Below are positions 1 to 7,692 of a DNA stretch of 64,000 nucleotides, one piece after another. The DNA is from Microbacterium testaceum (lineage in GTDB: Bacteria; Actinomycetota; Actinomycetes; Actinomycetales; Microbacteriaceae), in contig NZ_CP121699.1 in assembly GCF_029761935.1 (NCBI RefSeq), positions 992,001-1,056,000 on the forward strand. The letters run 5' to 3'. Both the position numbers and the translations under genes were made by a program. Under the pieces are notes generated by a model. The model saw only the letters and a list, made by a program, of their open reading frames with translations, was not told where the DNA came from and searched no databases. Numbering within the stretch: the stretch's first letter is position 1; each line of letters starts with the position of its first letter.

Positions 1-288
1 TGGCTCGTCGACCAGATGTTCGCCCGCGGCCCCGTGGTCGCTGTGTCCCCGTCGAGCCGGGCGAAGCTCGCCACCGGCAACGGCCGCGCGAGCAAGGACG
101 ACGTCACCACGGCCCTTCGCGCCGCGTTCCCGGCCGCGACGATCCCGGACGACAACGTCGCCGACGCGGCGGGGCTCATGTGGGCCGGCGCACGCTGGGC
201 AGGCATCCCCACCCCCGACTACCTGCCCGAGCAGGCGGAGGCGTACTCGCGCCTCGACTGGCCCACCCGCGTCACCGCGGCCCACTGA
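1..288 (+). CDS. RuvC-like Holliday junction resolvase of prophage, C-terminal part (partial)
   Basis: The frame is open from base 1 to the stop at 286-288, so only the last 95 codons are seen and the start lies left of the window. The visible part matches the C-terminal region of phage RuvC-type resolvases: a Lys/Gly-rich stretch (KLATGNGRASKDDV) followed by DDNVADAAGLMWAG, whose two Asp residues fit the last metal-binding acids of the RNase H fold. These enzymes cut four-way or branched DNA during phage recombination and packaging. Its place at the head of a same-strand replication block fits. The N-terminal catalytic acids are not visible, so activity cannot be judged. Confidence 0.6.
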   Translation, partial: WLVDQMFARGPVVAVSPSSRAKLATGNGRASKDDVTTALRAAFPAATIPDDNVADAAGLMWAGARWAGIPTPDYLPEQAEAYSRLDWPTRVTAAH

Positions 289-300
289 GAGGACACCCCT

Positions 301-933
301 ATGGTCAAGCTCGCATCGTCGCTCCCGAAGGAGTACGACGACAACGGCATCGAGTCGAACGGGCGGCACCTGCTCGGCATCTACCCGAGCCAGACGTACC
401 TGCCCGTCGTCGCCCTCGTGCGCACGAAGGAGATCACGCAGAACGATTCGTTCGAGCGGATCCCGAAGATCGAGATCGTCGCGATCGAACTCGCCGTCGA
501 CGACGACGACCAGGACACGGCGCGCGCCCTGTTGCAGCGGTTGCACGACGCGCGGATTCAGCACGTGAAGGTCCCGCTGGACCTGCCGGACCCGGATGCC
601 GAGCGGGAGGCGGTTGCCCCGCTCGAGCTGGAGGCGTCGACCGGGCAGTACACGCTGACCGTCGTCGACCAGCCCGCGGGGAAGTTCGGTGTCGAGCTGC
701 GCGCCCCGTCGGGTGCGCTCGCCCTCACCCGCAGCGCACTGCCGACGGCGGACTATGACGTCCCGTTCCCCGGCACGTACCAGGTGGGTCAGCTTGGTGG
801 CCCGCTGGGCGAGCTCGCGGCGCTGCTCGTGCAGGAGTTCGAGCAGGGCTTCACCACCGGCCCCGAGGACGACGTCGTCGACGCCGAACTCGTCGAAGAC
901 ATCACCCCCACCACCGACGCCGAGGAGGCATGA
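301..933 (+). CDS. Conserved phage hypothetical protein, 210 aa
   Basis: Starts at ATG 301 behind a GAGAGGAC ribosome site. I do not recognise the function. The product is soluble, without membrane segment or Cys cluster: an N-terminal beta-rich part, an acidic middle (VDDDDQDTARALLQRLHDA), and a very acidic tail ending in DAEEA. It ends in an ATGA overlap with the next gene (930-933), so the two are probably translationally coupled. Its place between a RuvC-like resolvase and a PD-(D/E)XK nuclease suggests a role in phage DNA metabolism, but that is context only. Confidence 0.7.
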   Translation: MVKLASSLPKEYDDNGIESNGRHLLGIYPSQTYLPVVALVRTKEITQNDSFERIPKIEIVAIELAVDDDDQDTARALLQRLHDARIQHVKVPLDLPDPDAEREAVAPLELEASTGQYTLTVVDQPAGKFGVELRAPSGALALTRSALPTADYDVPFPGTYQVGQLGGPLGELAALLVQEFEQGFTTGPEDDVVDAELVEDITPTTDAEEA

Positions 934-1313
934 GCACCATGAGCAACGCAGCACCCATCACCCCCATCAACCAGGCCAAGCAGCGGCAGCAGAGCACCGA
1001 GGAGCTCGTCGCGGACCGCGCGTCGCTCAAGGCCGACGCCGAGCACATCGCCGAGCGGATCGCGGAGATCGACGCGCAGCTCGTCGAGCGGCTGCCGGTC
1101 GGCACGCACGACGTCGACGGGACGAAGGTCCAGGTGCGGGAGTACTCCCGGCTCGACACCGACTGGGTCGCGGCCGAGTACCCGCAGGCGGACTACCCGC
1201 AGCTGTACAAGACGACCACGGGTGTCGATCTGGCTGCGGTGAAGAAGCAGTTCGCGCCGGCCGTGCTCGAGGAGCACCAGGTGCGCGGCGCGAAGTCCGT
1301 CGTCGTCAAGTAG
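930..1313 (+). CDS. Small coiled-coil phage protein
   Basis: 127 residues from ATG 930, which overlaps the previous stop (ATGA); a second ATG at 939 is an alternative start. Residues about 20-52 form a heptad-rich, highly charged helix (KQRQQSTEELVADRASLKAD, then AEHIAERIAEIDAQLVERL), followed by a compact basic domain with several Tyr (EYPQADYPQLYK). The layout resembles small accessory proteins next to phage recombination nucleases, but no named family can be assigned. Function unknown. Confidence 0.65.
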   Translation: MSTMSNAAPITPINQAKQRQQSTEELVADRASLKADAEHIAERIAEIDAQLVERLPVGTHDVDGTKVQVREYSRLDTDWVAAEYPQADYPQLYKTTTGVDLAAVKKQFAPAVLEEHQVRGAKSVVVK

Positions 1314-1318
1314 CGCGA

Positions 1319-1363
1319 TCGCCGCGAGGGCATACACGCCGGGTTCGAGTCCCGGGGCGGCAC
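1319..1363 (+). other. tRNA-like minihelix (acceptor-like stem plus perfect T-arm) upstream of a phage start codon
   Basis: The 64-base gap after the 127-residue gene holds a perfect T-arm: stem CCGGG (1339-1343), seven-base loop TTCGAGT (1344-1350), stem CCCGG (1351-1355). Flush against it, GCGGC (1357-1361) pairs with GCCGC (1321-1325) like an acceptor stem, with an extra T-A pair across one bulge. D-arm and anticodon arm are absent, so it is not a tRNA gene. The ribosome site of the next gene follows at once. See also 3562-3604. Confidence 0.55.
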
Positions 1364-1377
1364 GGAAAGGAGTGATC

Positions 1378-1803
1378 ATGCCGATCCTCAACTACACGAC
1401 CACCATCGACGTCGAGAAGACGATGGGCGAGATCAACCGCGCCCTCGCCCGACGCGGAGTCACCCGCATCTCGACGCTCTACGACGACCACGGCGTCGCC
1501 GCAGGCCTCGCCTTCACGATGAAGACCGACTACGGCGTCCGCGACTTCGAACTCCCGGTGCGCACCGACGGTGTCCTCGCCGCGATGAAGGCCGACCCCG
1601 CGGTGAAGCCCGCGCAGAAGAACACCGCGCAGGCCGCGCGCGTGGCGTGGCGCATCGCGAAGGACTGGCTCGAAGCGCAGGCCGCTCTCATCGACGCGCA
1701 GCTCGCCACGCTCGACGAGGTGATGCTGCCGTACATGGTCGACGGCGGCGGCCAGACGATGTACGCCGTCTACCGCTCCACGCAGAAGGCGATCGGAGCA
1801 TGA
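1378..1803 (+). CDS. Conserved phage hypothetical protein, 141 aa
   Basis: Start chosen at ATG 1378 because GGAAAGGAG lies about six bases upstream; an in-frame GTG at 1372 overlaps that site and is unlikely. The product begins MPILNYTTTIDVEKTMGEI, a sort of N-terminus I associate with small conserved siphophage proteins of unknown function. It is mixed alpha/beta, soluble, with a long helix at about residues 85-120. The ATGA at 1800-1803 couples it to the downstream nuclease, suggesting joint expression in DNA processing. No catalytic motif is visible. Confidence 0.7.
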   Translation: MPILNYTTTIDVEKTMGEINRALARRGVTRISTLYDDHGVAAGLAFTMKTDYGVRDFELPVRTDGVLAAMKADPAVKPAQKNTAQAARVAWRIAKDWLEAQAALIDAQLATLDEVMLPYMVDGGGQTMYAVYRSTQKAIGA

Positions 1804-2834
1804 CGACTGTCGAGGACCTGTACCTCGGGGTCATCCGCGACAGCATCACGCGGCACCCGCGGTCGCTGCAGAAGCGCATCGGCCCGTCGGAGATCGGCAA
1901 GCCCTGCGACCGCTGGATCCTTCACAAGCTGAACGGTGACGGCGAGCCTGACCGTGGGCCCGCGTGGAAGCCGGCGATCGGCACGGCGGTGCACGATCAG
2001 CTCGAGCGGTGGTTCGACGAAGCGAACCGCGGTGGCGGCGAGGTCGACAAGACCGAGTGGATCACCGAGTGGCAGGTCACCGTCGGCACCATCGGCGGGA
2101 CCAGCATCACCGGGCACTCCGACCTGTTCCACGTCCCCACCGGCACCGTCATCGACCACAAGATCGTAGGCCCTAAGCAGCTCACGAAGTACCGCATCCA
2201 CGGCCCCAGCGAGCAGTACCGCGTACAGGCCCACCTCTACGGCAAGGGCTTCACCGACGACGGTGGCTGGGGCCCGTGCCGGACCGTGGCGATCGCGTTC
2301 CTCCCCCGCGACGGTGAGCTGCAGAACGCCGTGTTCTGGTCCGAGCCGTACAACCCGCACCTCGCCGGGGAGGCGATGCTCCGCGCGAACCGGCTGAACC
2401 TGATGCTGCAGGTCGTCGGCATCGACGCGGCGCTGCAGGCGGCGCCATTGTGCGATGACCAGTGGTGCACCTGGTGCAAGACGGAGCAACGCGCGCAGCA
2501 GCGCGCCGCCGGCGGCTCCCTCTTTGACGTAGGCGAGCTGCGCGTCGTGCCGGATGCCGCGCCGACACCGTCGCCGGGGAACGCGATCCCCCCTCTCGCC
2601 GAGCTCATCCCGCCGGCACCCGTCGCGCGCGTCACCCCCATCCGCCCCGAGGTCGCGGTCGCCGCGCCGACGCCGCTGTGCACGGCGTGCGGAACCGTCA
2701 TGCACCCCGTGCTCATCGCCGAAGGCCACACGACTCACCCGACGTGCGCCTACCCCGCCCCTCGACCTATCCCCGCGACGCCGCAGCCAGCGGCGGCCGC
2801 ACCCGCCCCCATCCGCAACCTGTTCGACCGCTGA
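1800..2834 (+). CDS. PD-(D/E)XK superfamily exonuclease (RecB/Cas4-like) of prophage
   Basis: 344 residues from ATG 1800 (ATGA overlap with the previous gene). It carries the order of motifs of RecB-type nucleases: a Cys-containing N-terminal helix (IGPSEIGKPCDRW, residues about 27-39), GHSDLFHVPTGTVIDHKIVG around residue 105 where the Asp of GHSD and the D-x-K of DHK would bind metal, and a Q-x-x-x-Y motif (EQYRVQAHLYGKG, about 140). A Cys pair lies in WCTWC. The C-terminal third is Pro/Ala-rich with a possible zinc ribbon (CTACGTV...HPTC). Likely a DNA exonuclease for phage recombination, working with the next gene's candidate single-strand-binding protein. Confidence 0.8.
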   Translation: MTTVEDLYLGVIRDSITRHPRSLQKRIGPSEIGKPCDRWILHKLNGDGEPDRGPAWKPAIGTAVHDQLERWFDEANRGGGEVDKTEWITEWQVTVGTIGGTSITGHSDLFHVPTGTVIDHKIVGPKQLTKYRIHGPSEQYRVQAHLYGKGFTDDGGWGPCRTVAIAFLPRDGELQNAVFWSEPYNPHLAGEAMLRANRLNLMLQVVGIDAALQAAPLCDDQWCTWCKTEQRAQQRAAGGSLFDVGELRVVPDAAPTPSPGNAIPPLAELIPPAPVARVTPIRPEVAVAAPTPLCTACGTVMHPVLIAEGHTTHPTCAYPAPRPIPATPQPAAAAPAPIRNLFDR

Positions 2835-2858
2835 CCAAGACCAACCCCAAGGAGAAAC

Positions 2859-3554
2859 ATGTCCCTCTTCGAATCGTCCAGCAAGGGCCTCAAGTTCGAC
2901 ACCGTCGGCGCGACGCACACCGGCGTCGTGCAGTCTGCACCGTGCGAGCGGCAGCAGACGAAGTTCGGCAGCCAGGAGCCCGACTTCTGGCCCAACGGCG
3001 ACCCCAAGATGCAGATCCTCGTCGACCTCAAAACCGACCAGCGTCTCGACGCGAGCGACACCGGCGAGCGCACGCTCTACGTCGCGTCGAAGAACCTCAA
3101 GCGCGCGATCGGTGAAGCGATCCGCGCGGCGGGCGCGTCGGACATCCTGCCCGGTGGGACGCTGACGGTGCAGTACATCGGCAACGACCCGGCGTCCGCG
3201 AACCCCGCGAACCCGGCGAAGATGTACACCGCTCAGTACACGGCCCCGACGTCGGCGTTCGTGCAGCAGCCCGCCGCCGCGGCGCCCGCCGTGGCTCAGC
3301 CCGCGCAGGTGGCGCAGCCGGTGCAGCAGCCGGTCGCCGCGCCCATCCCGCAGGCACCGGCCGCCGTGCAGCAGCAGCAGGCCGTGCAGCAGCCGTTCCA
3401 GCAGCAGACCGCCACGCACGCCGGCGGCCTCACCGATCAGCAGGTTTCGCAGCTGCAGCAGCTCCGCGGCGCGGGTATCCCGCCCGAGACGATCGCCACC
3501 GCGATCGGCGCCACGGCGGAGCAGATCGCCGCGTTCGACAACACCCCGTTCTGA
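2859..3554 (+). CDS. Putative phage single-stranded-DNA-binding protein
   Basis: 231 residues; AAGGAG sits seven bases before ATG 2859. The N-terminal ~115 residues are beta-rich (THTGVVQSAP, MQILVDLKTD, LTVQYIGND), compatible with an OB fold. Then come a Gln/Pro/Ala linker (about 125-190), a small helical region (LTDQQVSQLQQLRGAGIPPE) and a final AAFDNTPF. The layout of core, disordered linker and terminal acidic-Pro-Phe tip parallels bacterial SSB proteins, whose tip recruits repair enzymes. The DNA-binding function is inferred from this architecture and from the upstream exonuclease; it could also be another nuclease partner. Confidence 0.5.
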   Translation: MSLFESSSKGLKFDTVGATHTGVVQSAPCERQQTKFGSQEPDFWPNGDPKMQILVDLKTDQRLDASDTGERTLYVASKNLKRAIGEAIRAAGASDILPGGTLTVQYIGNDPASANPANPAKMYTAQYTAPTSAFVQQPAAAAPAVAQPAQVAQPVQQPVAAPIPQAPAAVQQQQAVQQPFQQQTATHAGGLTDQQVSQLQQLRGAGIPPETIATAIGATAEQIAAFDNTPF

Positions 3555-3561
3555 ACGGGCA

Positions 3562-3604
3562 GCCCGGATGGTCGCAGGCACGGTTCGACTCCGCGCCCGG
3601 GCAC
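3562..3604 (+). other. tRNA-like minihelix ending at a start codon
   Basis: GCCCGGA (3562-3568) pairs with CCCGGGC (3596-3602) at six of seven positions, as a tRNA acceptor stem would. A T-arm follows tRNA spacing: CACGG (3579-3583), loop TTCGACT (3584-3590), CCGCG (3591-3595), with one mismatch. Only ten bases replace the D and anticodon arms. The structure ends in AC directly before ATG 3605. It is the second such element in 2.3 kb; it is not a functional tRNA. Confidence 0.55.
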
Positions 3605-3946
3605 ATGAGCACTGACACCACGACACCCCTGACGATCTACGTCGCGGGCCCGATGACCGGGCTCCCCGACTTCAACTACCCCGCTTTCCGTTCCGCCGCC
3701 GAACGACTGCGCGAGCTCGGCCACCTCGTCGAAGACCCGTCCACGAACGAGAACCCCACCCCCGGCGACTACCACGGGTGGCTGCGCGCCGGTCTCGCGC
3801 AGCTCATCCGCTGCGACGGCGTCGCCCTCCTCGACGGGTGGGAAGCGTCGGGCGGCGCCCGCCTCGAGGTGAACGTCGCCGCCACACTCGGGCTGCGCGT
3901 CGCGCCACTCACTGCATGGCTCGCCGAAACGGTCGTGCCCCGATGA
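3605..3946 (+). CDS. DUF4406 (nucleoside deoxyribosyltransferase-like) protein
   Basis: 113 residues starting after the tRNA-like minihelix. It has the DUF4406 pattern: IYVAGPMTGLPDFNYPAF near the N-terminus, GWLRAGLAQLIRCDGVALLDGWEASGGARLEVNVA in the middle (split here: the GWEASGGARLE part holds the conserved Ser and Glu) and a short hydrophobic end. The family shares the nucleoside 2-deoxyribosyltransferase fold and is frequent in phages; the real substrate is not established. It overlaps the methyltransferase gene by ATGA at 3943-3946, so both may act on nucleotides or DNA bases, which is inference. Confidence 0.85.
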   Translation: MSTDTTTPLTIYVAGPMTGLPDFNYPAFRSAAERLRELGHLVEDPSTNENPTPGDYHGWLRAGLAQLIRCDGVALLDGWEASGGARLEVNVAATLGLRVAPLTAWLAETVVPR

Positions 3947-4647
3947 GCCTCTACTACGAAGACCAATACGTGCAGCTGCACCTCGGAGATTGCCGAGCGA
4001 TACGTGGTTGGACCGCCGCCAACGTGCTCGTGACCGACCCTCCCTACGGGACGCAAGTACTCGGCGTCGGCGACGTCAATCACGGCGGTTACGGCCGTCG
4101 CCAAAATGCCGCGCGCGACAGCAAGCACGCCTCCAAGCGACCCGGGGTGGGCCGCGAGGGATACGTCATTGCCGGCGACATGGATACGGAAAGTCGAGAC
4201 CTCGCCCTCGAGCTCTGGGGAGATCGGCCCGCGCTCGTGTTCGGGTCACCTCGCCTGCCGGACCCGCCTGGACCTTGGGACGACCGCCTCGTGTGGGACA
4301 AGCGGCGCCCCGGCATGAATGGCGGACCTTGGCGCTACACCCACGAGTCCATCTACGCGCGCGGCTTCGTTCGGTCGAGCAACAGCAACTTCTCCGTCAT
4401 GACCGCATTTCCCGCCGACCAGTCGCTGCACATCCACGCTAAGCCCGTCGCCCTCATGGAGTCGCTCATCGAATGCGCCCCGCCAGGCGTCATCGCCGAC
4501 CCCTTCGCTGGGTCCGGATCCACGCTCATCGCTGCTCGAAACCTTGGACGCCGCGCCATTGGCGTCGAGGTCGAGGAGAAGTACTGCGAGCTCATCGTCC
4601 GCCGACTGTCGCAGCAGGCCTTCGACTTCTCCGAGCTCGAATCATGA
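3943..4647 (+). CDS. Orphan DNA (adenine-N6 or cytosine-N4) methyltransferase, prophage
   Basis: 234 residues from ATG 3943 in an ATGA overlap. Motif IV is VTDPPYGTQ near residue 30, the catalytic DPPY of amino-methyltransferases. The AdoMet motif I is near the C-terminus: DPFAGSGSTLIAARNLGRRA, followed by GVEVEEKYCEL. The order IV then I is that of the beta class. AKPVALMESLI precedes motif I as usual. No restriction endonuclease is adjacent, so it is probably a solitary phage enzyme protecting or marking phage DNA. Codon use looks less extremely GC-rich than neighbours, hinting at separate acquisition. Confidence 0.88.
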   Translation: MSLYYEDQYVQLHLGDCRAIRGWTAANVLVTDPPYGTQVLGVGDVNHGGYGRRQNAARDSKHASKRPGVGREGYVIAGDMDTESRDLALELWGDRPALVFGSPRLPDPPGPWDDRLVWDKRRPGMNGGPWRYTHESIYARGFVRSSNSNFSVMTAFPADQSLHIHAKPVALMESLIECAPPGVIADPFAGSGSTLIAARNLGRRAIGVEVEEKYCELIVRRLSQQAFDFSELES

Positions 4648-4853
4648 GCACCTTGACGGTTGCGCAGCACCCGGCGCCCTGCCCCGACTGCGACACCTGG
4701 ATCCAGGTCGGCGACCGCATCACCCGCCCGAATCCGTTCGAGTCGTGGCGGCACGCGTCCTGCTCCCGCACGAAGTTCGACTTCGACCCCGCCACCGTCT
4801 GCCCCGACTGCTTCACCGTCCGCGCCACCACCGGAGCCTGCAACTGCGCATGA
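4644..4853 (+). CDS. Small zinc-ribbon phage protein, 69 aa
   Basis: ATG 4644 overlaps the methyltransferase stop (ATGA). The product has Cys pairs CPDC near residue 13 and CPDC near 54, a single Cys in RHASCSRT, and ends CNCA, giving a likely zinc-ribbon pair with the motif W-R-H-A-S-C in the middle. Such mini-proteins are common between actinophage replication genes; no specific role is known. It is the last plus-strand gene before a short minus-strand gene. Confidence 0.65.
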   Translation: MSTLTVAQHPAPCPDCDTWIQVGDRITRPNPFESWRHASCSRTKFDFDPATVCPDCFTVRATTGACNCA

Positions 4854-4877
4854 GACTCATCACAGAAAACCAGACCC

Positions 4878-4892
4878 CACGCCGTGGGCGTG
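4878..4892. terminator. Weak hairpin between convergent phage genes
   Basis: CACGCC (4878-4883) and GGCGTG (4887-4892) form a six-base-pair hairpin with a three-base loop in the 44-base gap between convergent genes. No T tract follows on either strand, so termination is only a guess. Confidence 0.25.
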
Positions 4893-4897
4893 AGCGA

Positions 4898-5197
4898 TCA
4901 GCCTTCCCAGGGCCGGTCGTTCGGGTCGAAGGGGCTCTCAATGCCTCCGCCCATGGGAATGTCGTCGCCGTCGTCGGCAGCGGTCTCCTTCTCCGCGAGA
5001 CGCTTCTCCAGCACCTCGATGCGTTCGAGAAGATGACCCACCATGTTGAGGGTGTAGGTAAGCGTCGCTTCCTTCTGGAATTCCACGTCCCGATCGCTGC
5101 CGATCGTCACGCGCATGGCTGGTGCCTGGAGGCCAGCGAGCTTGCGCCGATCGTTGACGTACTCCTCATAGGACTTGCGCTGCATGTCTTCGCTCAT
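4898..5197 (-). CDS. Small phage coiled-coil protein on the opposite strand, 99 aa
   Basis: Starts at ATG 5197. On the minus strand TAGGGT (5209-5204) stands exactly six bases before the ATG, the spacing of a leaderless promoter, which supports expression independent of the rightward block. The product has an N-terminal charged helix (SYEEYVNDRRKLAGLQ), a central strand, a heptad helix (NMVGHLLERIEVLEKRLAEK) and an acidic tail. It is divergent from the primase-helicase gene with 29 bases between. Function unknown; a small regulator is possible but no HTH is visible. Confidence 0.65.
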   Translation of the reverse strand: MSEDMQRKSYEEYVNDRRKLAGLQAPAMRVTIGSDRDVEFQKEATLTYTLNMVGHLLERIEVLEKRLAEKETAADDGDDIPMGGGIESPFDPNDRPWEG

Positions 5198-5226
5198 GCC
5201 CGCACCCTATCGGCGGAGGTCAGCCG

Positions 5227-7692
5227 ATGACCACACTTCTCGCCACCGCCCTCGAGCTGCACGCAGCCGGGCTCTCCGTCGTGCCCGTCGCCGCCGACGG
5301 CACCAAGCGTCCCCGCATCGCGTGGAAGCAGCACACCGGTACCGCCGCCGACGAGACGCAGCTGCGCGCCTGGTTCGACAACGACCTCGAGCAGGGCATC
5401 GGCATCGTCACCGGGTACGGCGACGTCGAACTCCTCGAAGTCGAGGGCGTCGCTATGGCCCAGATGAGCGACGTGCTCGAACTGCTCGACGGCACCGGCC
5501 TCCGCCCCGTCTACGACCGCCTCATCAACGGATGGTCCGAACAGTCTCCCTCCGGTGGCCTGCACCTGCTGTACCGCGTCGAGGGTGGCACGGTCCCGGG
5601 GAACACGAAGGTCGCGCAGCGCCCGACCGAAGGCGCGACCGGGCGGGAGACGCTCGCGGAGACGCGCGGCACCGGCGGGTTCGTCGTCCTCGCCCCCTCG
5701 AACGGTGACGTGCACCCGACCGGCCGCCCGTGGGTGCGGCTCGTGGGCGGGCCCGCCGGGCTCCCCACCCTCACCCGCGAGGAACGCGACCGGGTCCACG
5801 CGATCGTGCACGCCGCGCTCGACACCATGCCCGACGAAACCCCCGCCAGCGCCGGCGGGCCCGTCGACGCGAAATGGTCGACCACGTTCCACGCTGCCGA
5901 CGGCGACATCACCCCTGGCGACGACTACGAAGCCCGCACCGACTGGACTGAAATCCTTGTCGGGTGGGTGCATGTGTTCACCCGCGGTGCGACGAAGTAC
6001 TGGCGCCGCCCCGGCAAGAACGACGGCATCAGCGCCACCACCGGCCACGCCGGCGACCGCGACCGCCTCTACGTCTTCACCTCATCGACCGAGTTCGAAC
6101 CCGAGGTGCCGTACACGAAGTTCGGTGCGTACGCCCTCCTCAACCACCACGGCGACCACGCCGCCGCCGCGAAAGCCCTAGCCGACGTCGACTACGGCCA
6201 CCGCGCACCCCGCGAGCTCGCACCCGCCACCCCTGCCGCGTCACGCACCACGTCGACCGGCACTCAGATCAGCGCCGTCGGCGCGCCCGCCACGGCCACG
6301 GCCCCCGCGGCGACCGTTGGCGGCGACAGCGCCGACCTCACCGACGACGGCAACGCCCGCCTCCTCGTCGCCGAGTACTCCGGCACCATGCGGTACGTCC
6401 CCGACGCCGGCCGGTGGGTCACCTGGGACGGCACCCGGTGGGCGTGGCACCCCGACGACGGGCCCGCGATCGAAGCCGCCCGCGACGTCATCCGCCGCAT
6501 CCCCACCGACAACACCGCGCTCAAGGCGTGGCGGCTCAAGTCGATGCGGGCACGCGCGATCGGCGACGCCGTGCGCCTGGCCCGCGCAACCCCGGCCATG
6601 CGCGTCGCCGCGGCCGAGTTCGACCGGCACCCGTGGCAGCTCAACACCCCCGGCGGTGTCGTCGACCTCCGCACCGGCGCGATCGCCACCCCCACCGCGG
6701 CACTGTTCCACTCGAAGCAGACGACCGTCACGCCCGACGCGACCATGAAAACCCCGCTGTGGGACAGGTTCCTCGCCACCACGTTCCAGTCGAACGCGGC
6801 CGTCGAACGGTACATGCAACGCCTCGCCGGGCTGATGTTCATCGGCGAGGTACGCGAGCACATCCTCCCGTTCGCGCACGGCGCCGGCGGCAACGGCAAG
6901 GGCGTCTTCGCGGAGGTGCTGTCCGCGATCGCCGGGGACTACGCCACCTCCGCCCCGCAGGGGTTCCTCGTCGTCGGGCGGGAGAAGCACCCCACCGAGC
7001 TCGCCATGCTGCAGGGCCGGCGGCTGGTCATCACGTCCGAGATCAACGAGGACACGAAGTTCGACGAGGCGAAGATGAAGGCCCTCACCGGTGGCGACAC
7101 GATCACCGCCCGCTTCATGGGCAAGGACTTCTTCGACTTCGCCCCGTCGCACACGTTCCTCCTCCTCGGCAACAGCCAACCGAAGGTCGAGACCGGCGGA
7201 GACAGCGTCTGGCGGCGACTCCGACTCATCCCGTTCACCCACTCGGTGCCCGAGTCCGAGCGGATCGAGGACCTGCAGCAGCGGCTCGTCGACGAGGAAG
7301 GCCCCGGCATCCTCGCGTGGATCATCCGAGGCGCCGTCGGGTACGCCGCCGACGGGCTCGACACCCCGGCTGAGGTGCTCGCCGCGACCGACGCGTACCG
7401 CGCTGAGGAGGACCACCTGGGTCGGTTCATCGAGGACCGGTGCTCCACCGGCGGCGGCGAGTACGCGCGCGTCGAGATGGCGGAGCTGCGGAAGGCGTAC
7501 GACGCGTGGTGCAAGGAGCAGCGGGAGGACGCGCTCACCGCGCAGTCGTTCGGTCGGCAGCTCAAGCAGCGGTTCGACGTCGGCACGGCCAAGTCGAACG
7601 GGCGCCGGTTCTACACGAACGTCACTCTCTACGCCCCCGAGACCGAGACGGAGTCCGACGACCCGCGCGACACCCCCTGGCACGAACGATGA
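5227..7692 (+). CDS. Bifunctional primase-polymerase / SF3 (D5-like) helicase of prophage
   Basis: 821 residues; GGAGG lies seven bases before ATG 5227. The N-terminal domain (about 1-200) is of the archaeo-eukaryotic primase-polymerase type: GLSVVPVAADGTKRPRI, GIGIVTGYGDVELLEVEG and SPSGGLHLLYRV carry the expected conserved positions. A linker rich in Ala/Thr follows (about 320-370). The C-terminal half is a phage/plasmid P4-type helicase: Walker A GAGGNGKGVF (about 552), Walker B-like RRLVITSEINED, and the sensor-like TFLLLGNSQPKV. Such fusions prime and unwind DNA to start phage replication, so this is the core replication gene of the element. Confidence 0.92.
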   Translation: MTTLLATALELHAAGLSVVPVAADGTKRPRIAWKQHTGTAADETQLRAWFDNDLEQGIGIVTGYGDVELLEVEGVAMAQMSDVLELLDGTGLRPVYDRLINGWSEQSPSGGLHLLYRVEGGTVPGNTKVAQRPTEGATGRETLAETRGTGGFVVLAPSNGDVHPTGRPWVRLVGGPAGLPTLTREERDRVHAIVHAALDTMPDETPASAGGPVDAKWSTTFHAADGDITPGDDYEARTDWTEILVGWVHVFTRGATKYWRRPGKNDGISATTGHAGDRDRLYVFTSSTEFEPEVPYTKFGAYALLNHHGDHAAAAKALADVDYGHRAPRELAPATPAASRTTSTGTQISAVGAPATATAPAATVGGDSADLTDDGNARLLVAEYSGTMRYVPDAGRWVTWDGTRWAWHPDDGPAIEAARDVIRRIPTDNTALKAWRLKSMRARAIGDAVRLARATPAMRVAAAEFDRHPWQLNTPGGVVDLRTGAIATPTAALFHSKQTTVTPDATMKTPLWDRFLATTFQSNAAVERYMQRLAGLMFIGEVREHILPFAHGAGGNGKGVFAEVLSAIAGDYATSAPQGFLVVGREKHPTELAMLQGRRLVITSEINEDTKFDEAKMKALTGGDTITARFMGKDFFDFAPSHTFLLLGNSQPKVETGGDSVWRRLRLIPFTHSVPESERIEDLQQRLVDEEGPGILAWIIRGAVGYAADGLDTPAEVLAATDAYRAEEDHLGRFIEDRCSTGGGEYARVEMAELRKAYDAWCKEQREDALTAQSFGRQLKQRFDVGTAKSNGRRFYTNVTLYAPETETESDDPRDTPWHER

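Noticed and set aside
1319..1363. A true tRNA gene
   Set aside because: T-arm is perfect but D-arm, anticodon arm and most of the 5' acceptor are missing; the same holds for 3562-3604.
789..1391. Long minus-strand frame opposite the first phage genes
   Set aside because: Arg/Val-rich composition typical of an antisense frame in GC-rich DNA; the plus-strand genes have ribosome sites, ATGA couplings and sensible proteins.
1770..3626. 618-codon minus-strand frame opposite the exonuclease and SSB-like genes
   Set aside because: Low-complexity Arg/Gly/Val translation without motifs, fully overlapped by two plausible plus-strand genes; an artefact of high GC.
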